Shown: positions 1 to 6,255 of the stretch, piece by piece | How positions within the stretch are numbered: position 1 is the stretch's first letter | Layout: the number at the start of each line of letters is the position of its first letter | Position numbers and translations under genes: made by a program | Source of the DNA: an uncultured Eubacteriales bacterium | GTDB lineage: Bacteria > Bacillota > Clostridia > Christensenellales > CAG-138 | Length of the DNA: 12,204 nucleotides | Assembly (NCBI GenBank): GCA_900540495.1 | Contig: UQGA01000031.1 | Location: 1 to 12,204, forward strand | Direction of reading: 5' to 3' | Notes under the pieces: generated by a model | Databases searched by the model: none | Told to the model about the DNA's origin: nothing | The model's input: only the letters and a program-made list of their open reading frames with translations

Positions 1-7
1 TGTCGCA

Positions 8-44
8 GACAAAAACAAGCCGGAGCAAAGCGGACTTTGCTCCG
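8..44 (-). terminator. Rho-independent terminator (minus strand)
   Basis: A perfect 10-bp stem (21-30 pairs with 35-44, 4-nt loop) is followed on the minus strand by GCTTGTTTTTGTC, a U-rich tail. It would end minus-strand transcripts coming from tRNA-Ser and the structured stretch after it. No gene lies between it and the tRNA, so it is either the true end of the tRNA transcript or the terminator of a small RNA in 45-195. Confidence 0.7.
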
Positions 45-48
45 ACGA

Positions 49-67
49 GGCGGAGAGGGTGGGATTC
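49..67 (-). repeat. 19-bp direct copy of the tRNA-Ser 3' end
   Basis: ggcggagagggtgggattc occurs here and again, identically, at 234-252 inside tRNA-Ser. There it covers the 3' acceptor strand, the discriminator and CC, the 3' half of the T stem and the start of the T loop. The match stops abruptly at both ends, and the other half of a T arm is missing here, so this is not a second functional tRNA. The two copies are 185 bp apart in the same orientation. A tRNA 3' end repeated downstream is what integration into a tRNA gene leaves behind, but no integrase lies between the copies. Confidence 0.75.
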
Positions 68-194
68 TCCGCGAAGGCCTCGGGCTGCTTGTCTTCCAGA
101 CTGCGCTGCTCCGGGCCATCGCTCCCCGGGGCGGGGGGACGCCGCACTGCGGCCTCCCCTCTTCCGCCCTTCGAATCCCTTCCTTCTCAACAGC
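68..194. other. gene-free, hairpin-rich stretch between the tRNA-end copies
   Basis: I see no credible gene here. The stretch is strongly GC-rich and contains several hairpins. The best is 135-159: 5 bp, one mismatch, 5 bp, 3-nt loop, built around gccgc-act-gcggc. Another pairs 111-115 with 125-129. With the terminator at 8-44 it could be the body of a small minus-strand RNA, or the inside of a small insertion unit bounded by the 19-bp repeats. Open frames cross it on both strands, as expected of GC-rich DNA. Confidence 0.4.
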
Positions 195-233
195 AAAGCA
201 GGACGCCCGTGCGTTGCACGGGCGCCCTGCTTT
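195..233 (-). terminator. long hairpin directly after tRNA-Ser
   Basis: The outer stem pairs 195-202 with 226-233 and the inner stem pairs 204-212 with 216-224. They are separated by one A/C mismatch, and the loop is 3 nt. On the minus strand the hairpin starts at the last base of the tRNA CCA end. It is followed by CTTTGCTG, so the U-tract is short. It is probably a terminator or a 3'-processing barrier for the tRNA; the better U-tract is at the downstream hairpin (8-44). Confidence 0.6.
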
Positions 234-321
234 GGCGGAGAGGGTGGGATTCGAACCCACGTGCCGTTGCCGGCAAACTGATTTCGAGTCAGCCCCGTTA
301 TGACCACTTCGATACCTCTCC
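233..321 (-). tRNA. tRNA-Ser (anticodon CGA)
   Basis: Serine tRNA reading UCG codons. The 7-bp acceptor stem pairs 315-321 with 237-243. The anticodon loop is CTCGAAA with anticodon CGA at 284-286. The long variable arm typical of tRNA-Ser has the stem GCCG/CGGC with a GCAA loop. The T arm is GTGGG-TTCGAAT-CCCAC. The discriminator G and the CCA end (233-235) are encoded in the DNA. A promoter lies just upstream, inside the end of tadA, so the tRNA does not depend on the ecf-truA-tadA operon. Part of its 3' end is duplicated at 49-67. Confidence 0.97.
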
Positions 322-360
322 CTGTGCGGCTCCGGGGATGCGGGAAAACCCGCAACCCAC

Positions 361-389
361 AGTATACAGGAAATCAGGGCAAATTGCAA
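361..389 (-). promoter_or_regulatory. sigma-A-type promoter for tRNA-Ser
   Basis: On the minus strand there is a -35 TTGCAA (384-389), a 17-bp spacer and a -10 TATACT (361-366). Transcription would start near 354, about 33 nt before the mature tRNA 5' end. The -35 overlaps the last codons of tadA. A small hairpin (340-353, gcggg-aaaa-cccgc) falls in the predicted leader. Confidence 0.6.
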
Positions 390-826
390 CGCTTTGCGCG
401 AAAGAAATCGGACAACAGCGCAGCGCAATCGTCTTCGAGGATGCCCCCCCAGGTGCGGACGCTGTGCAACAGGCATCGGTCGGTGAGATCGACAAGGGAG
501 CCGCAGCAGCCGGCGCGCGGGTCGAACGCGCCGAACACGAGCTCCTCCAGCCGAAGGTTGACCGCCGCCCCGGCGCACATGGCGCACGGTTCGAGCGTGA
601 CGTACAACGTGCAGCCGGTCAGCCGGCCGCCGCGCTGCCGGGCCGCCGCCTGCATGGCCAGCAGTTCCGCATGCGCCGTGCCGTCCCTCAGCGCGACGCA
701 GCGGTTGTGGGCGCGCGCGAGCACTGCGCCGTCGCAAACAACCACCGCCCCCACGGGCACCTCATCCGCCTGTGCCGCCAGACGTGCCTCGGCAAGCGCC
801 AGGCGCATGCCCTCCTCGTGCGTCAT
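374..826 (-). CDS. tadA: tRNA adenosine(34) deaminase TadA
   Basis: Zinc-dependent deaminase that converts A34 of tRNA-Arg(ACG) to inosine, so that one tRNA reads CGU, CGC and CGA; it acts in the cytoplasm. The 150-residue protein has the usual family length. The cytidine-deaminase fold signatures are intact: H52-A-E54 (zinc ligand and proton shuttle) and P80-C-A-M-C84 (two zinc cysteines), followed by AGA. An asparagine before R42 fits the substrate-binding loop of the family. The ATG overlaps the truA stop as ATGA (823-826), so the gene is translationally coupled and is the last gene of the ecfA1-ecfA2-ecfT-truA-tadA operon. A plain nucleoside or guanine deaminase is possible, but the length and motifs favour TadA. 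Confidence 0.93.
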   Translation of the reverse strand: MTHEEGMRLALAEARLAAQADEVPVGAVVVCDGAVLARAHNRCVALRDGTAHAELLAMQAAARQRGGRLTGCTLYVTLEPCAMCAGAAVNLRLEELVFGAFDPRAGCCGSLVDLTDRCLLHSVRTWGGILEDDCAALLSDFFRAKRCNLP

Positions 827-1614
827 GCCTCCGCCTCCCCGCCAAACAGCGCGTTGACGCGCGCCTCGGTGTCGAACCCGTCGTAGCGCACCCGGTAGAG
901 CGTCAGACCGTGCGCGGGCGCGGTCGGCCCCGCGTCGGCGCGCTCGTGCGAGGCAAGCGCCGTGCGGATGGCGGAAGGCGGCAGGCCGCCCTTGCCGATC
1001 TCAAGCATCGTGCCCGCAAGGATGCGCACCATGTTGTAAAGGAAGCCGTTGCCGGCAACATCATAATAAAGGTATGGACCCTCGCGCGTCCAGGTCGAGA
1101 CGCACAGGGTGCGCACGGCGCTGTCCACATGGCCGCCGGCGGACATGAACGCGGAAAAGTCGTGTTCGCCCAGGCAGTCGGCGGCGGCGGCGCGCATGCG
1201 CGGCAGGTCGAGCGGGGCGTGGACGTGCAGCGCCGTGTGCCGCGTGGCGACGCGCGCGTGCGGCCCCGTCTGCACCGCATAGCGGTACTGTTTTTCCAGC
1301 ACGTCAAAGCGCGCATGGAAGCCGGCGGGCGCCTCTTCGCTCAGCAGCACGCGGATGTCCCGCGGCAGGTGCATGTTGAGCGCGACCGCAAACTTGTCCG
1401 CCGCCATGCGCACGCCCGTGTCAAAATGCGCCACCTGTGCGCGCGCATGCACGCCACTGTCGGTGCGGCCGGAACCGTGCAGCGCGATGCGCTCCCCCGT
1501 GACGGCGAACAGGGCGTCCTCCAGCAGGGCCTGCACCGCCGTGCCGTTGGGTTGCGTCTGCCAGCCGACGTAGCGGGTCCCTTCGTATTCGAGGATGAGG
1601 CGAATCCTTCGCAT
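823..1614 (-). CDS. truA: tRNA pseudouridine(38-40) synthase TruA
   Basis: Isomerises uridines 38, 39 and 40 in the anticodon stem of many tRNAs to pseudouridine. The 263-residue protein matches family length. It begins MRRIRLILEYEGTRYVGWQ, the typical TruA start, and carries the catalytic motif GSGRTDSGVHA with the nucleophilic Asp at residue 52. The C-terminal half has FLYNMVRILAGTMLEIGKG, another conserved block. I chose the ATG at 1612-1614 because it fits the family start and has GGAGGG 10-15 nt upstream; the same frame stays open much further but reads as arginine- and cysteine-rich noise inside ecfT. It lies 22 bp after ecfT in an order (ecfA1-ecfA2-ecfT-truA) classic for Firmicutes. 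Its stop overlaps the tadA start. Confidence 0.96.
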   Translation of the reverse strand: MRRIRLILEYEGTRYVGWQTQPNGTAVQALLEDALFAVTGERIALHGSGRTDSGVHARAQVAHFDTGVRMAADKFAVALNMHLPRDIRVLLSEEAPAGFHARFDVLEKQYRYAVQTGPHARVATRHTALHVHAPLDLPRMRAAAADCLGEHDFSAFMSAGGHVDSAVRTLCVSTWTREGPYLYYDVAGNGFLYNMVRILAGTMLEIGKGGLPPSAIRTALASHERADAGPTAPAHGLTLYRVRYDGFDTEARVNALFGGEAEA

Positions 1615-1636
1615 GCGGCAATCCCTCCGTCTGCCG

Positions 1637-2440
1637 TTACAACCAGAGCTGGATGACCGGCACCGCCGCCAGCAGCAACGCAATGAGCAGCGCCGCCAAC
1701 AGGTCGCGCCGGGCATAGTGCAGCTCGTGCATGCGCGTGCGGCCTTCGCCGCCATGGTAACAGCGCGATTCCATCGCCATCGCCAGTTCATCCGCCCGGC
1801 GGAACGCCGAAACGAACAGCGGCACCAGCAGCGGAACCATCGCCCGCGCGCGCGCAAGCAGGCCGCCGGTCTCAAAGTCCGCCCCGCGCGCCATCTGCGC
1901 CTTGCGGATGCGCTCGGTTTCCTCCAGCAGCGTGGGGATAAAGCGCAGCGCAATGGTCATCATCATCGCCAGTTCATGCGCCGGAAAGCGGATGCGCTTG
2001 AGCGGCTTGAGCAGACGCTCCAACCCGTCCGTCAGGGCAATGGGGGATGTGGTCAGCGTCAACAGCGAGGTGCCCGCCACAAGCAGGATCAGCCGCAGCG
2101 AGATGAACACCGCCTGCCGCACCCCTTCGGCCGTCACGCGAACGATCCACCACGAGAACAGCACCCGTTCCCCCTGCGTGAAGAACAGGTTGATGAGAAA
2201 CATGAACGCGATGAGCCAGCGCATGGGGCGCAGGCTCGAAAGCGCATAGCGCGCCGGCACCCCGGAGGCGAGCAGCGCGCCGAGCACGAACAGCAGCGGC
2301 ACGGCGAACACCGGCATGGCGCGCACGAGAAACACGAGCACGATGTACGCGATCATGGCGAGGATCTTGGTGCGTGGGTCGAGGCGGTGGACAGGGCTGT
2401 CGCCCGGCACAAACTGGCCCAGGACGATGGCGTTGGTCAT
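1637..2440 (-). CDS. ecfT: ECF transporter transmembrane protein EcfT
   Basis: The membrane scaffold of an energy-coupling factor vitamin/micronutrient importer. It joins the two ATPases to an interchangeable substrate-binding S component. The 267-residue protein is very hydrophobic in its first half, with helices at roughly residues 25-60, 73-90 and 108-130, and again at the C terminus. It has the two cytoplasmic coupling motifs: ARG at 184-186 (in QMARGADFETGG) and a second, variant one, SRC at 225-227 (in ESRCYHGGEGRT), which dock into the ATPases. The ATG at 2438-2440 overlaps the ecfA2 stop as ATGA. No dedicated S-component gene is in the operon, which is the layout of a shared (group II) module; QueT, encoded nearby, is a candidate partner. 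Confidence 0.95.
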   Translation of the reverse strand: MTNAIVLGQFVPGDSPVHRLDPRTKILAMIAYIVLVFLVRAMPVFAVPLLFVLGALLASGVPARYALSSLRPMRWLIAFMFLINLFFTQGERVLFSWWIVRVTAEGVRQAVFISLRLILLVAGTSLLTLTTSPIALTDGLERLLKPLKRIRFPAHELAMMMTIALRFIPTLLEETERIRKAQMARGADFETGGLLARARAMVPLLVPLFVSAFRRADELAMAMESRCYHGGEGRTRMHELHYARRDLLAALLIALLLAAVPVIQLWL

Positions 2441-3333
2441 ACCGCCGCACCCCCTTCGCGCCAGCGGGCGAGCACCCAGTCCGTCAACGTCTCCGTGCGC
2501 ACCGCCCCCGGCGGCGCGTCCAGGCCGCGCGCGCGCAGCAGCTGTGACAGCCGCGCCGCCTGCGGCACGGCAAGCCCCATCTGCGCAAGTTCCTCCGCGC
2601 GGGAGAACACTTCCGCCGTCTTGCCCAGCATGCACAGCCGGCCCTGTTCGAGCACCGCCACCCGGTCGGCATGGCGGGCCACGTCGTCCATCGAGTGCGA
2701 CACCATGAGCACGGTGCAGCCCGTGCTGGCGCGCAGCCGCTCGAGCAGGGCGAGGATTGCGCGGCGGCCCTGCGGATCGAGCCCCGCCATCGGCTCGTCC
2801 AGCGCGAGATATTTGGGCCGCATGGCGAGGATGCCCGCCAGCGCCGCCCGGCGCTTTTCGCCGCCGGAGAGGTCGAACGGCGACTTCCCGGCAAACCGTT
2901 CCGCCGGGAGGCCGACCAGTTCCAGCGCCTCCCGCGCTTGTGCGCGCGCTTCCTCGTCGGACAGGCCGAGGTTTTTTGGCCCGAAGGCCACGTCCTTCTC
3001 CACCGTTTCCTCAAAAAGCTGATATTCGGGGTACTGGAACACGAGCCCGACCAGCGCTCGCGCGCGCTTGCGCTGCTGCTTGTCGCGCGTATCAAACCCA
3101 TCCACGAGCACGCTGCCGCCCGTTGGCGTGAGCAGACCGCACAGCTGCTGCATGAGCGTGGACTTGCCGGAGCCGGTATGCCCGATGACGCCCAGGAATT
3201 CGCCCTCGCCGATGGTCATGGTCACGCCGTTGAGCGCCGCATCCATCGGAGACGGGGCGGAATCGCTGCGGGAGCGTCCGCCGCCGGAGGCGCCGCCGTA
3301 CCGATAGGTCAGTTGTTCGATAACGATTGCCAT
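2437..3333 (-). CDS. ecfA2: ECF transporter ATP-binding protein EcfA2
   Basis: One of the two ABC ATPases that drive the ECF importer, pairing with EcfA1 under EcfT. The 298-residue protein has Walker A GHTGSGKST (51-59), Q-loop Gln100, signature LSGGE (155-159), Walker B ending in D179-E180, and H-loop H213. The stretch FQYPEYQLFEETVEKDVAF after the Q-loop is the mark of the EcfA2 (rather than EcfA1) paralogue. Between the first strand and Walker A there is a Gly/Ser/Arg-rich insertion (about residues 13-30) that most family members lack. Its start lies 25 nt inside ecfA1, and its stop overlaps ecfT, so translation is coupled on both sides. Confidence 0.96.
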   Translation of the reverse strand: MAIVIEQLTYRYGGASGGGRSRSDSAPSPMDAALNGVTMTIGEGEFLGVIGHTGSGKSTLMQQLCGLLTPTGGSVLVDGFDTRDKQQRKRARALVGLVFQYPEYQLFEETVEKDVAFGPKNLGLSDEEARAQAREALELVGLPAERFAGKSPFDLSGGEKRRAALAGILAMRPKYLALDEPMAGLDPQGRRAILALLERLRASTGCTVLMVSHSMDDVARHADRVAVLEQGRLCMLGKTAEVFSRAEELAQMGLAVPQAARLSQLLRARGLDAPPGAVRTETLTDWVLARWREGGAAV

Positions 3334-4172
3334 ATCGCCTGTGCCAGCTCCTCCAAAGTGATCGGGTCGCCCGCCAGCGGCATCCCCGCCTGCCGGAGCG
3401 TTTCACGCATCTGCACGGCCTCCGGCGCATCCAGCCCGGCGGCGCGCAGCTCCTCCACACGGCCGAACACCTCGCGCGGCGATCCGGTCATCACGAGGCG
3501 GCCGTCGTCCAGCACGGCGATCCGGTCGCAGCGGGCGGCCTCCTCCATGTGCTGTGTGATCATCACGACCGTCATGCCCCGTTCGTGATGCAGGCGCTCC
3601 ACAATATTGAGCACGTCCTGCCGGCCGCGCGGGTCGAGCATGGCCGTCGCCTCGTCGAGCACAAGCACCTCCGGCCGCATGGCCAGCATCCCCGCGATGG
3701 CGATGCGTTGTTTCTGCCCGCCGGAGAGCGCATAGCTGGCGGCGGTGGCGTAGCGGGTCATGCCCACTTCGGCCAGCGCCGCGTCCACGCAGCGGCGGAT
3801 CTCCGCGGGCGGCACGCCGAGGTTCTCCGGGCCGAAGCCCACATCCTCCTCCACAATCGTGGTGACCAGCTGGTTGTCCGGATTCTGGAACACCAGCCCC
3901 ACCCGCCGCCGGATCTCAAGCGTATTTTTTTCATCGCGCGTGTCCATGCCGTCCACGAGCACGCAGCCTTCCGTGGGCAGCAACAGCGCGTTGAGATGCT
4001 TGGCGAGCGTGGACTTGCCGGAACCGTTGTGGCCGACGATGGCGAGCATCTCCCCGTCCGCCACGGTCAGGGACACGCCATACAGCGCGCCGGGCGCTTC
4101 CCCGCCGGGCGCCGCGCCCGCTTCCGCCTGCGCTTCCGCATAGGCGTATGAAACGTCCCGAAGCTCGATCAT
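3309..4172 (-). CDS. ecfA1: ECF transporter ATP-binding protein EcfA1
   Basis: The second ABC ATPase of the ECF module and the first gene of the five-gene operon. The 287-residue protein has Walker A GHNGSGKST (47-55), Q-loop Gln96, signature LSGGQ (149-153), Walker B ending in D173-E174, and H-loop H208. FQNPDNQLVTTIVEEDVGF is the EcfA1 type of Q-loop region. Like its partner it has a low-complexity insertion (Ala/Glu/Gly, about residues 12-30) before Walker A. The start at 4170-4172 is chosen for the family-like MIELRDVSYAY and a strong GGGAGG ribosome site (4180-4185) 7 nt upstream; an in-frame ATG 18 codons further up (to 4226) lies upstream of the likely promoter -10 and has no ribosome site. 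Confidence 0.96.
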   Translation of the reverse strand: MIELRDVSYAYAEAQAEAGAAPGGEAPGALYGVSLTVADGEMLAIVGHNGSGKSTLAKHLNALLLPTEGCVLVDGMDTRDEKNTLEIRRRVGLVFQNPDNQLVTTIVEEDVGFGPENLGVPPAEIRRCVDAALAEVGMTRYATAASYALSGGQKQRIAIAGMLAMRPEVLVLDEATAMLDPRGRQDVLNIVERLHHERGMTVVMITQHMEEAARCDRIAVLDDGRLVMTGSPREVFGRVEELRAAGLDAPEAVQMRETLRQAGMPLAGDPITLEELAQAIWQSLSNN

Positions 4173-4204
4173 CGCGGCGCCTCCCTTCAAAAAGAATCCA
4201 CGAC

Positions 4205-4233
4205 AGTATACCACAAGTCTGTACATTTGGGAA
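4205..4233 (-). promoter_or_regulatory. promoter of the ecfA1-ecfA2-ecfT-truA-tadA operon
   Basis: On the minus strand the extended -10 TGGTATACT (4205-4213) is preceded, at 17 bp, by a modest -35 TTCCCA (4228-4233). The expected start is near 4198, giving a leader of about 25 nt that includes the GGGAGG ribosome site. It overlaps the oppositely directed promoter at 4220-4248. Confidence 0.6.
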
Positions 4234-4248
4234 AGCGTTCGTTATAAT
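4220..4248 (+). promoter_or_regulatory. leaderless-type promoter of the amidohydrolase-queT operon
   Basis: A -35 TGTACA (4220-4225), a 17-bp spacer and a perfect -10 TATAAT (4243-4248). A start 7 nt after the -10 falls at 4255, which is the A of the ATG. There is no room for a 5' leader or a ribosome site, so the mRNA is predicted to be leaderless. The promoter shares its core with the ecfA1 promoter on the other strand. Confidence 0.65.
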
Positions 4249-4254
4249 TTAGGT

Positions 4255-5610
4255 ATGAAAACGCTGATCCGGCAAATCCATACGATCGTCACCTGCGATG
4301 ACGGCGACCGCATCCTGCACGGGGCCAACCTGCTGCTCGACGGCGGCGTGATCGCCTCGCTCGACGCCGCGGACGATGCGCAGGCCGACCGCGTGATCGA
4401 CGGGCGCAACCTGTTCGTCTATCCCGGCCTTGTGAACACGCACCACCACCTGTACCAGTATTTCACGCGCAATCTGCCGCAGGTGCAGGGGTTCGCCCTG
4501 TTCGACTGGCTCACCGCGCTCTACGGCATCTGGGCGGGGCTGGATGCGGATATCGTATACCAGAGCTCGCTGGCGGGCATGGCGGAGCTGATGCGATACG
4601 GCTGCACGACGTGCTTCGACCACCACTATGTCTTCCCCACCGGGCAGGAGGGGTTGATCGACGCGCAGTTCGAAGCGGCTGCGGCGCTGGGCATCCGCAT
4701 GCACGCCTCGCGCGGCAGCATGAGCCTCTCGCAAAAGGACGGGGGCCTGCCGCCGGATTCGGTCGTACAGCCGCTTGAGCCGATCCTGCGGGACAGCCGC
4801 CGCCTCATCGAGACATATCACGACCCGTCCCCCCTGTCCATGCGGCAGGTGGTCCTTGCGCCCTGCTCTCCGTTCTCGGTGACGGCCGAACTGATGACCG
4901 AGAGCGCGGCGCTGGCGCGCGCCTACGGCGTGCGGCTGCACACGCACCTTTGCGAAACGAAGGATGAGGAACGCTATACGCTTGAACGCACCGGGCTGCG
5001 CCCGTTTGCGTATATGGAGAGCCTCGGCTGGGTCGGGCCGGATGTGTTCTACGCGCACGGCATCCATTTCAACGACGCAGAACTGCGGGCGCTGGCCGAT
5101 ACGGGTACCGGCGTGGCGCACTGCCCCTGCTCCAACATGAAGCTGTCCAGCGGCGTCATGCGCCTGCCGGAGATGCTGCGCCTCGGCGTGCCCGTCGGGC
5201 TTGCGGTGGATGGCAGCGCATCGAACGACGCTTCCAACCTGCTCGAGGAGATCCGCACGGCCTATCTGCTGCACCGGTTGACCGCCGGCGACGACGCCCC
5301 CACCGGCTATGCGCTGCTCAAGCTCGCCACGCGCGGCGGCGCCCGCCTGCTGGGGCGGAACGACATCGGCCGCCTTGCGGTCGGATGCGCCGCAGACCTG
5401 TTCGCCATCCGGATGGATCGGCCCGAGCTGCTTTGCGCCGGCCGCGACGCGGCCAACCTGTTCGGCACGGTCGGGTACCACCGCGCGGCGGACTATGTGT
5501 TCGTCAACGGCCGGCTGACCGTGGAGGACGGTGCGCTGCTGAGCGTGGACGAGGCGCGCCTGCAGGCGGGAGCGGCCGCCGCCGTGCGCCGCCTGCTCGA
5601 AAAAAGCTGA
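4255..5610 (+). CDS. amidohydrolase, 8-oxoguanine deaminase-like
   Basis: A metal-dependent deaminase of the amidohydrolase superfamily (cytosine deaminase/TRZ/ATZ branch), most like the 8-oxoguanine deaminases that turn 8-oxoguanine into urate. The 451-residue protein has the expected length and ligands: HxH at H63/H65 in NTHHHLYQ, H231 and E234 in HTHLCE, H268 in YAHG, and D319 in VDGSASND. Family-typical blocks include HASRGSMSLSQKDGGLPPDS, APCSPFSV and GTGVAHCPCSNMKLSSG. It starts a two-gene operon with queT, 24 bp apart. It has no ribosome site, and its ATG coincides with the predicted transcription start. The superfamily and the subgroup are clear from sequence; the true substrate is inference. 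The pairing with QueT leaves open a guanine-like 7-deazapurine, and other guanine- or triazine-type substrates cannot be excluded. Confidence 0.85.
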   Translation: MKTLIRQIHTIVTCDDGDRILHGANLLLDGGVIASLDAADDAQADRVIDGRNLFVYPGLVNTHHHLYQYFTRNLPQVQGFALFDWLTALYGIWAGLDADIVYQSSLAGMAELMRYGCTTCFDHHYVFPTGQEGLIDAQFEAAAALGIRMHASRGSMSLSQKDGGLPPDSVVQPLEPILRDSRRLIETYHDPSPLSMRQVVLAPCSPFSVTAELMTESAALARAYGVRLHTHLCETKDEERYTLERTGLRPFAYMESLGWVGPDVFYAHGIHFNDAELRALADTGTGVAHCPCSNMKLSSGVMRLPEMLRLGVPVGLAVDGSASNDASNLLEEIRTAYLLHRLTAGDDAPTGYALLKLATRGGARLLGRNDIGRLAVGCAADLFAIRMDRPELLCAGRDAANLFGTVGYHRAADYVFVNGRLTVEDGALLSVDEARLQAGAAAAVRRLLEKS

Positions 5611-5634
5611 ACCATAAGGAGAACGCGCCCGGCC

Positions 5635-6111
5635 ATGACCGTCAAATCCGTCACGCGCGCGGCGATTATCGCTGCGCTGTATGTTGCCGTTTCGTTTGCG
5701 GTGCAGCCGTTTGCCTCCGGGCTGATGCAGTGCCGCGTCAGCGAGGCGCTCACCGTATTGCCGTACTTTACGGCCGCCGCCGTGCCCGGCCTGTTCCTCG
5801 GTTGCCTGCTGTTCAACCTGCTCAGCGGGGCGGTCGTCTACGACGTGGTGTTCGGGTCGCTGGCAACGCTGCTGGCGGCGCTCTGCACGCTGTACCTGCG
5901 CCGGCGGGGCGTGAGCCGCTACTTTGCGCCTCTGCCGTCCGTCGTGCTCAACGGGTTGATCGTCGGCGCCGTGCTCGTGTACGCCTACGGCGTGCCCGCA
6001 ACATATCCTCTGGCGGCGCTGTCCGTTGCCGCCGGCCAGGCAATCGCCTGCTACGGGCTCGGCCTGCCGCTGATGCTGCTGCTCGAGCGGTTCCGCACCC
6101 GCCTGTTCTGA
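5635..6111 (+). CDS. queT: QueT-family ECF S component (queuosine precursor uptake)
   Basis: A small membrane protein that binds substrate for an ECF importer. QueT proteins are linked by genomic context to uptake of queuosine precursors (preQ0, preQ1 or queuine) used at tRNA position 34. The 158-residue protein is almost all hydrophobic helices (roughly 8-26, 38-60, 66-87, 100-118, 123-150). The N-terminal TRAAIIAALYVAVSF is the S-component signature that contacts EcfT. RVSEALTVLPYF (34-45) and DVVFGSLATLLAA (70-82) are QueT-family blocks. A ribosome site AAGGAG (5616-5621) sits 13 nt before the ATG, slightly far. It is co-transcribed with the amidohydrolase and lies close to the ecfA1-ecfA2-ecfT module that could energise it. 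QueT assignment is firm at family level; the transported compound is inferred. Confidence 0.88.
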   Translation: MTVKSVTRAAIIAALYVAVSFAVQPFASGLMQCRVSEALTVLPYFTAAAVPGLFLGCLLFNLLSGAVVYDVVFGSLATLLAALCTLYLRRRGVSRYFAPLPSVVLNGLIVGAVLVYAYGVPATYPLAALSVAAGQAIACYGLGLPLMLLLERFRTRLF

Positions 6112-6135
6112 GCGGCGCGGCATCCGCTTTGCAAT

Positions 6136-6170
6136 GCGGGGCAATCGGGAGCGCGCAGGCGCCCCGCTTT
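6136..6170 (+). terminator. possible weak terminator after queT
   Basis: gcggggc (6136-6142) pairs with gccccgc (6161-6167) around an 18-nt loop and is followed by TTTCCC. The loop is long and the U-tract short, so termination would be inefficient. The rest of 6112-6221 shows no gene. Confidence 0.25.
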
Positions 6171-6221
6171 CCCGGGCTTGCGCAAGGCGCCGGTTCCGGC
6201 GGCGGACGGCGATCGTGCCCG

Positions 6222-6249
6222 TTGACATTTTGGCGGGGTTCGGTACAAT
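6222..6249 (+). promoter_or_regulatory. leaderless-type promoter of the cyclophilin gene
   Basis: A perfect -35 TTGACA (6222-6227), a 16-bp spacer and a -10 TACAAT (6244-6249). Exactly 6 nt separate the -10 from the ATG at 6256, so a normal start 7 nt downstream again falls on the A of the ATG. No ribosome site is possible. It separates this gene from the queT operon upstream. Confidence 0.7.
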
Positions 6250-6255
6250 AGAAGC

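Noticed and set aside
49..140. Second tRNA-Ser gene
   Set aside because: Only the last 19 bases match. The T-loop remainder, anticodon arm and 5' acceptor strand are absent.
170..179. ttcgaatccc, a tRNA T-loop-like word on the plus strand, as a second inverted tRNA remnant
   Set aside because: The flanks cannot form the T stem and no anticodon or acceptor stem is present. A 10-bp match may be chance.
1615..1953. Longer N terminus for truA
   Set aside because: The frame stays open upstream but reads as Arg/Cys-rich noise inside ecfT. The start at 1614 has the family N terminus and a ribosome site.
2441..2635. Longer N terminus for ecfT
   Set aside because: The extension lies antiparallel to nothing but fully within ecfA2 in another frame, and has no family similarity. 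The ATGA overlap at 2437-2440 is the usual coupling.
1595..3022. Open frame of about 475 codons on the plus strand
   Set aside because: It is antisense to ecfT and ecfA2, both with intact motifs. Low-complexity translation with no family resemblance.
4173..4254. preQ1 or other riboswitch before the amidohydrolase-queT operon
   Set aside because: The predicted transcript starts at the ATG, so there is no leader to hold a riboswitch, and I see no preQ1 aptamer pattern before queT (5611-5634) either.
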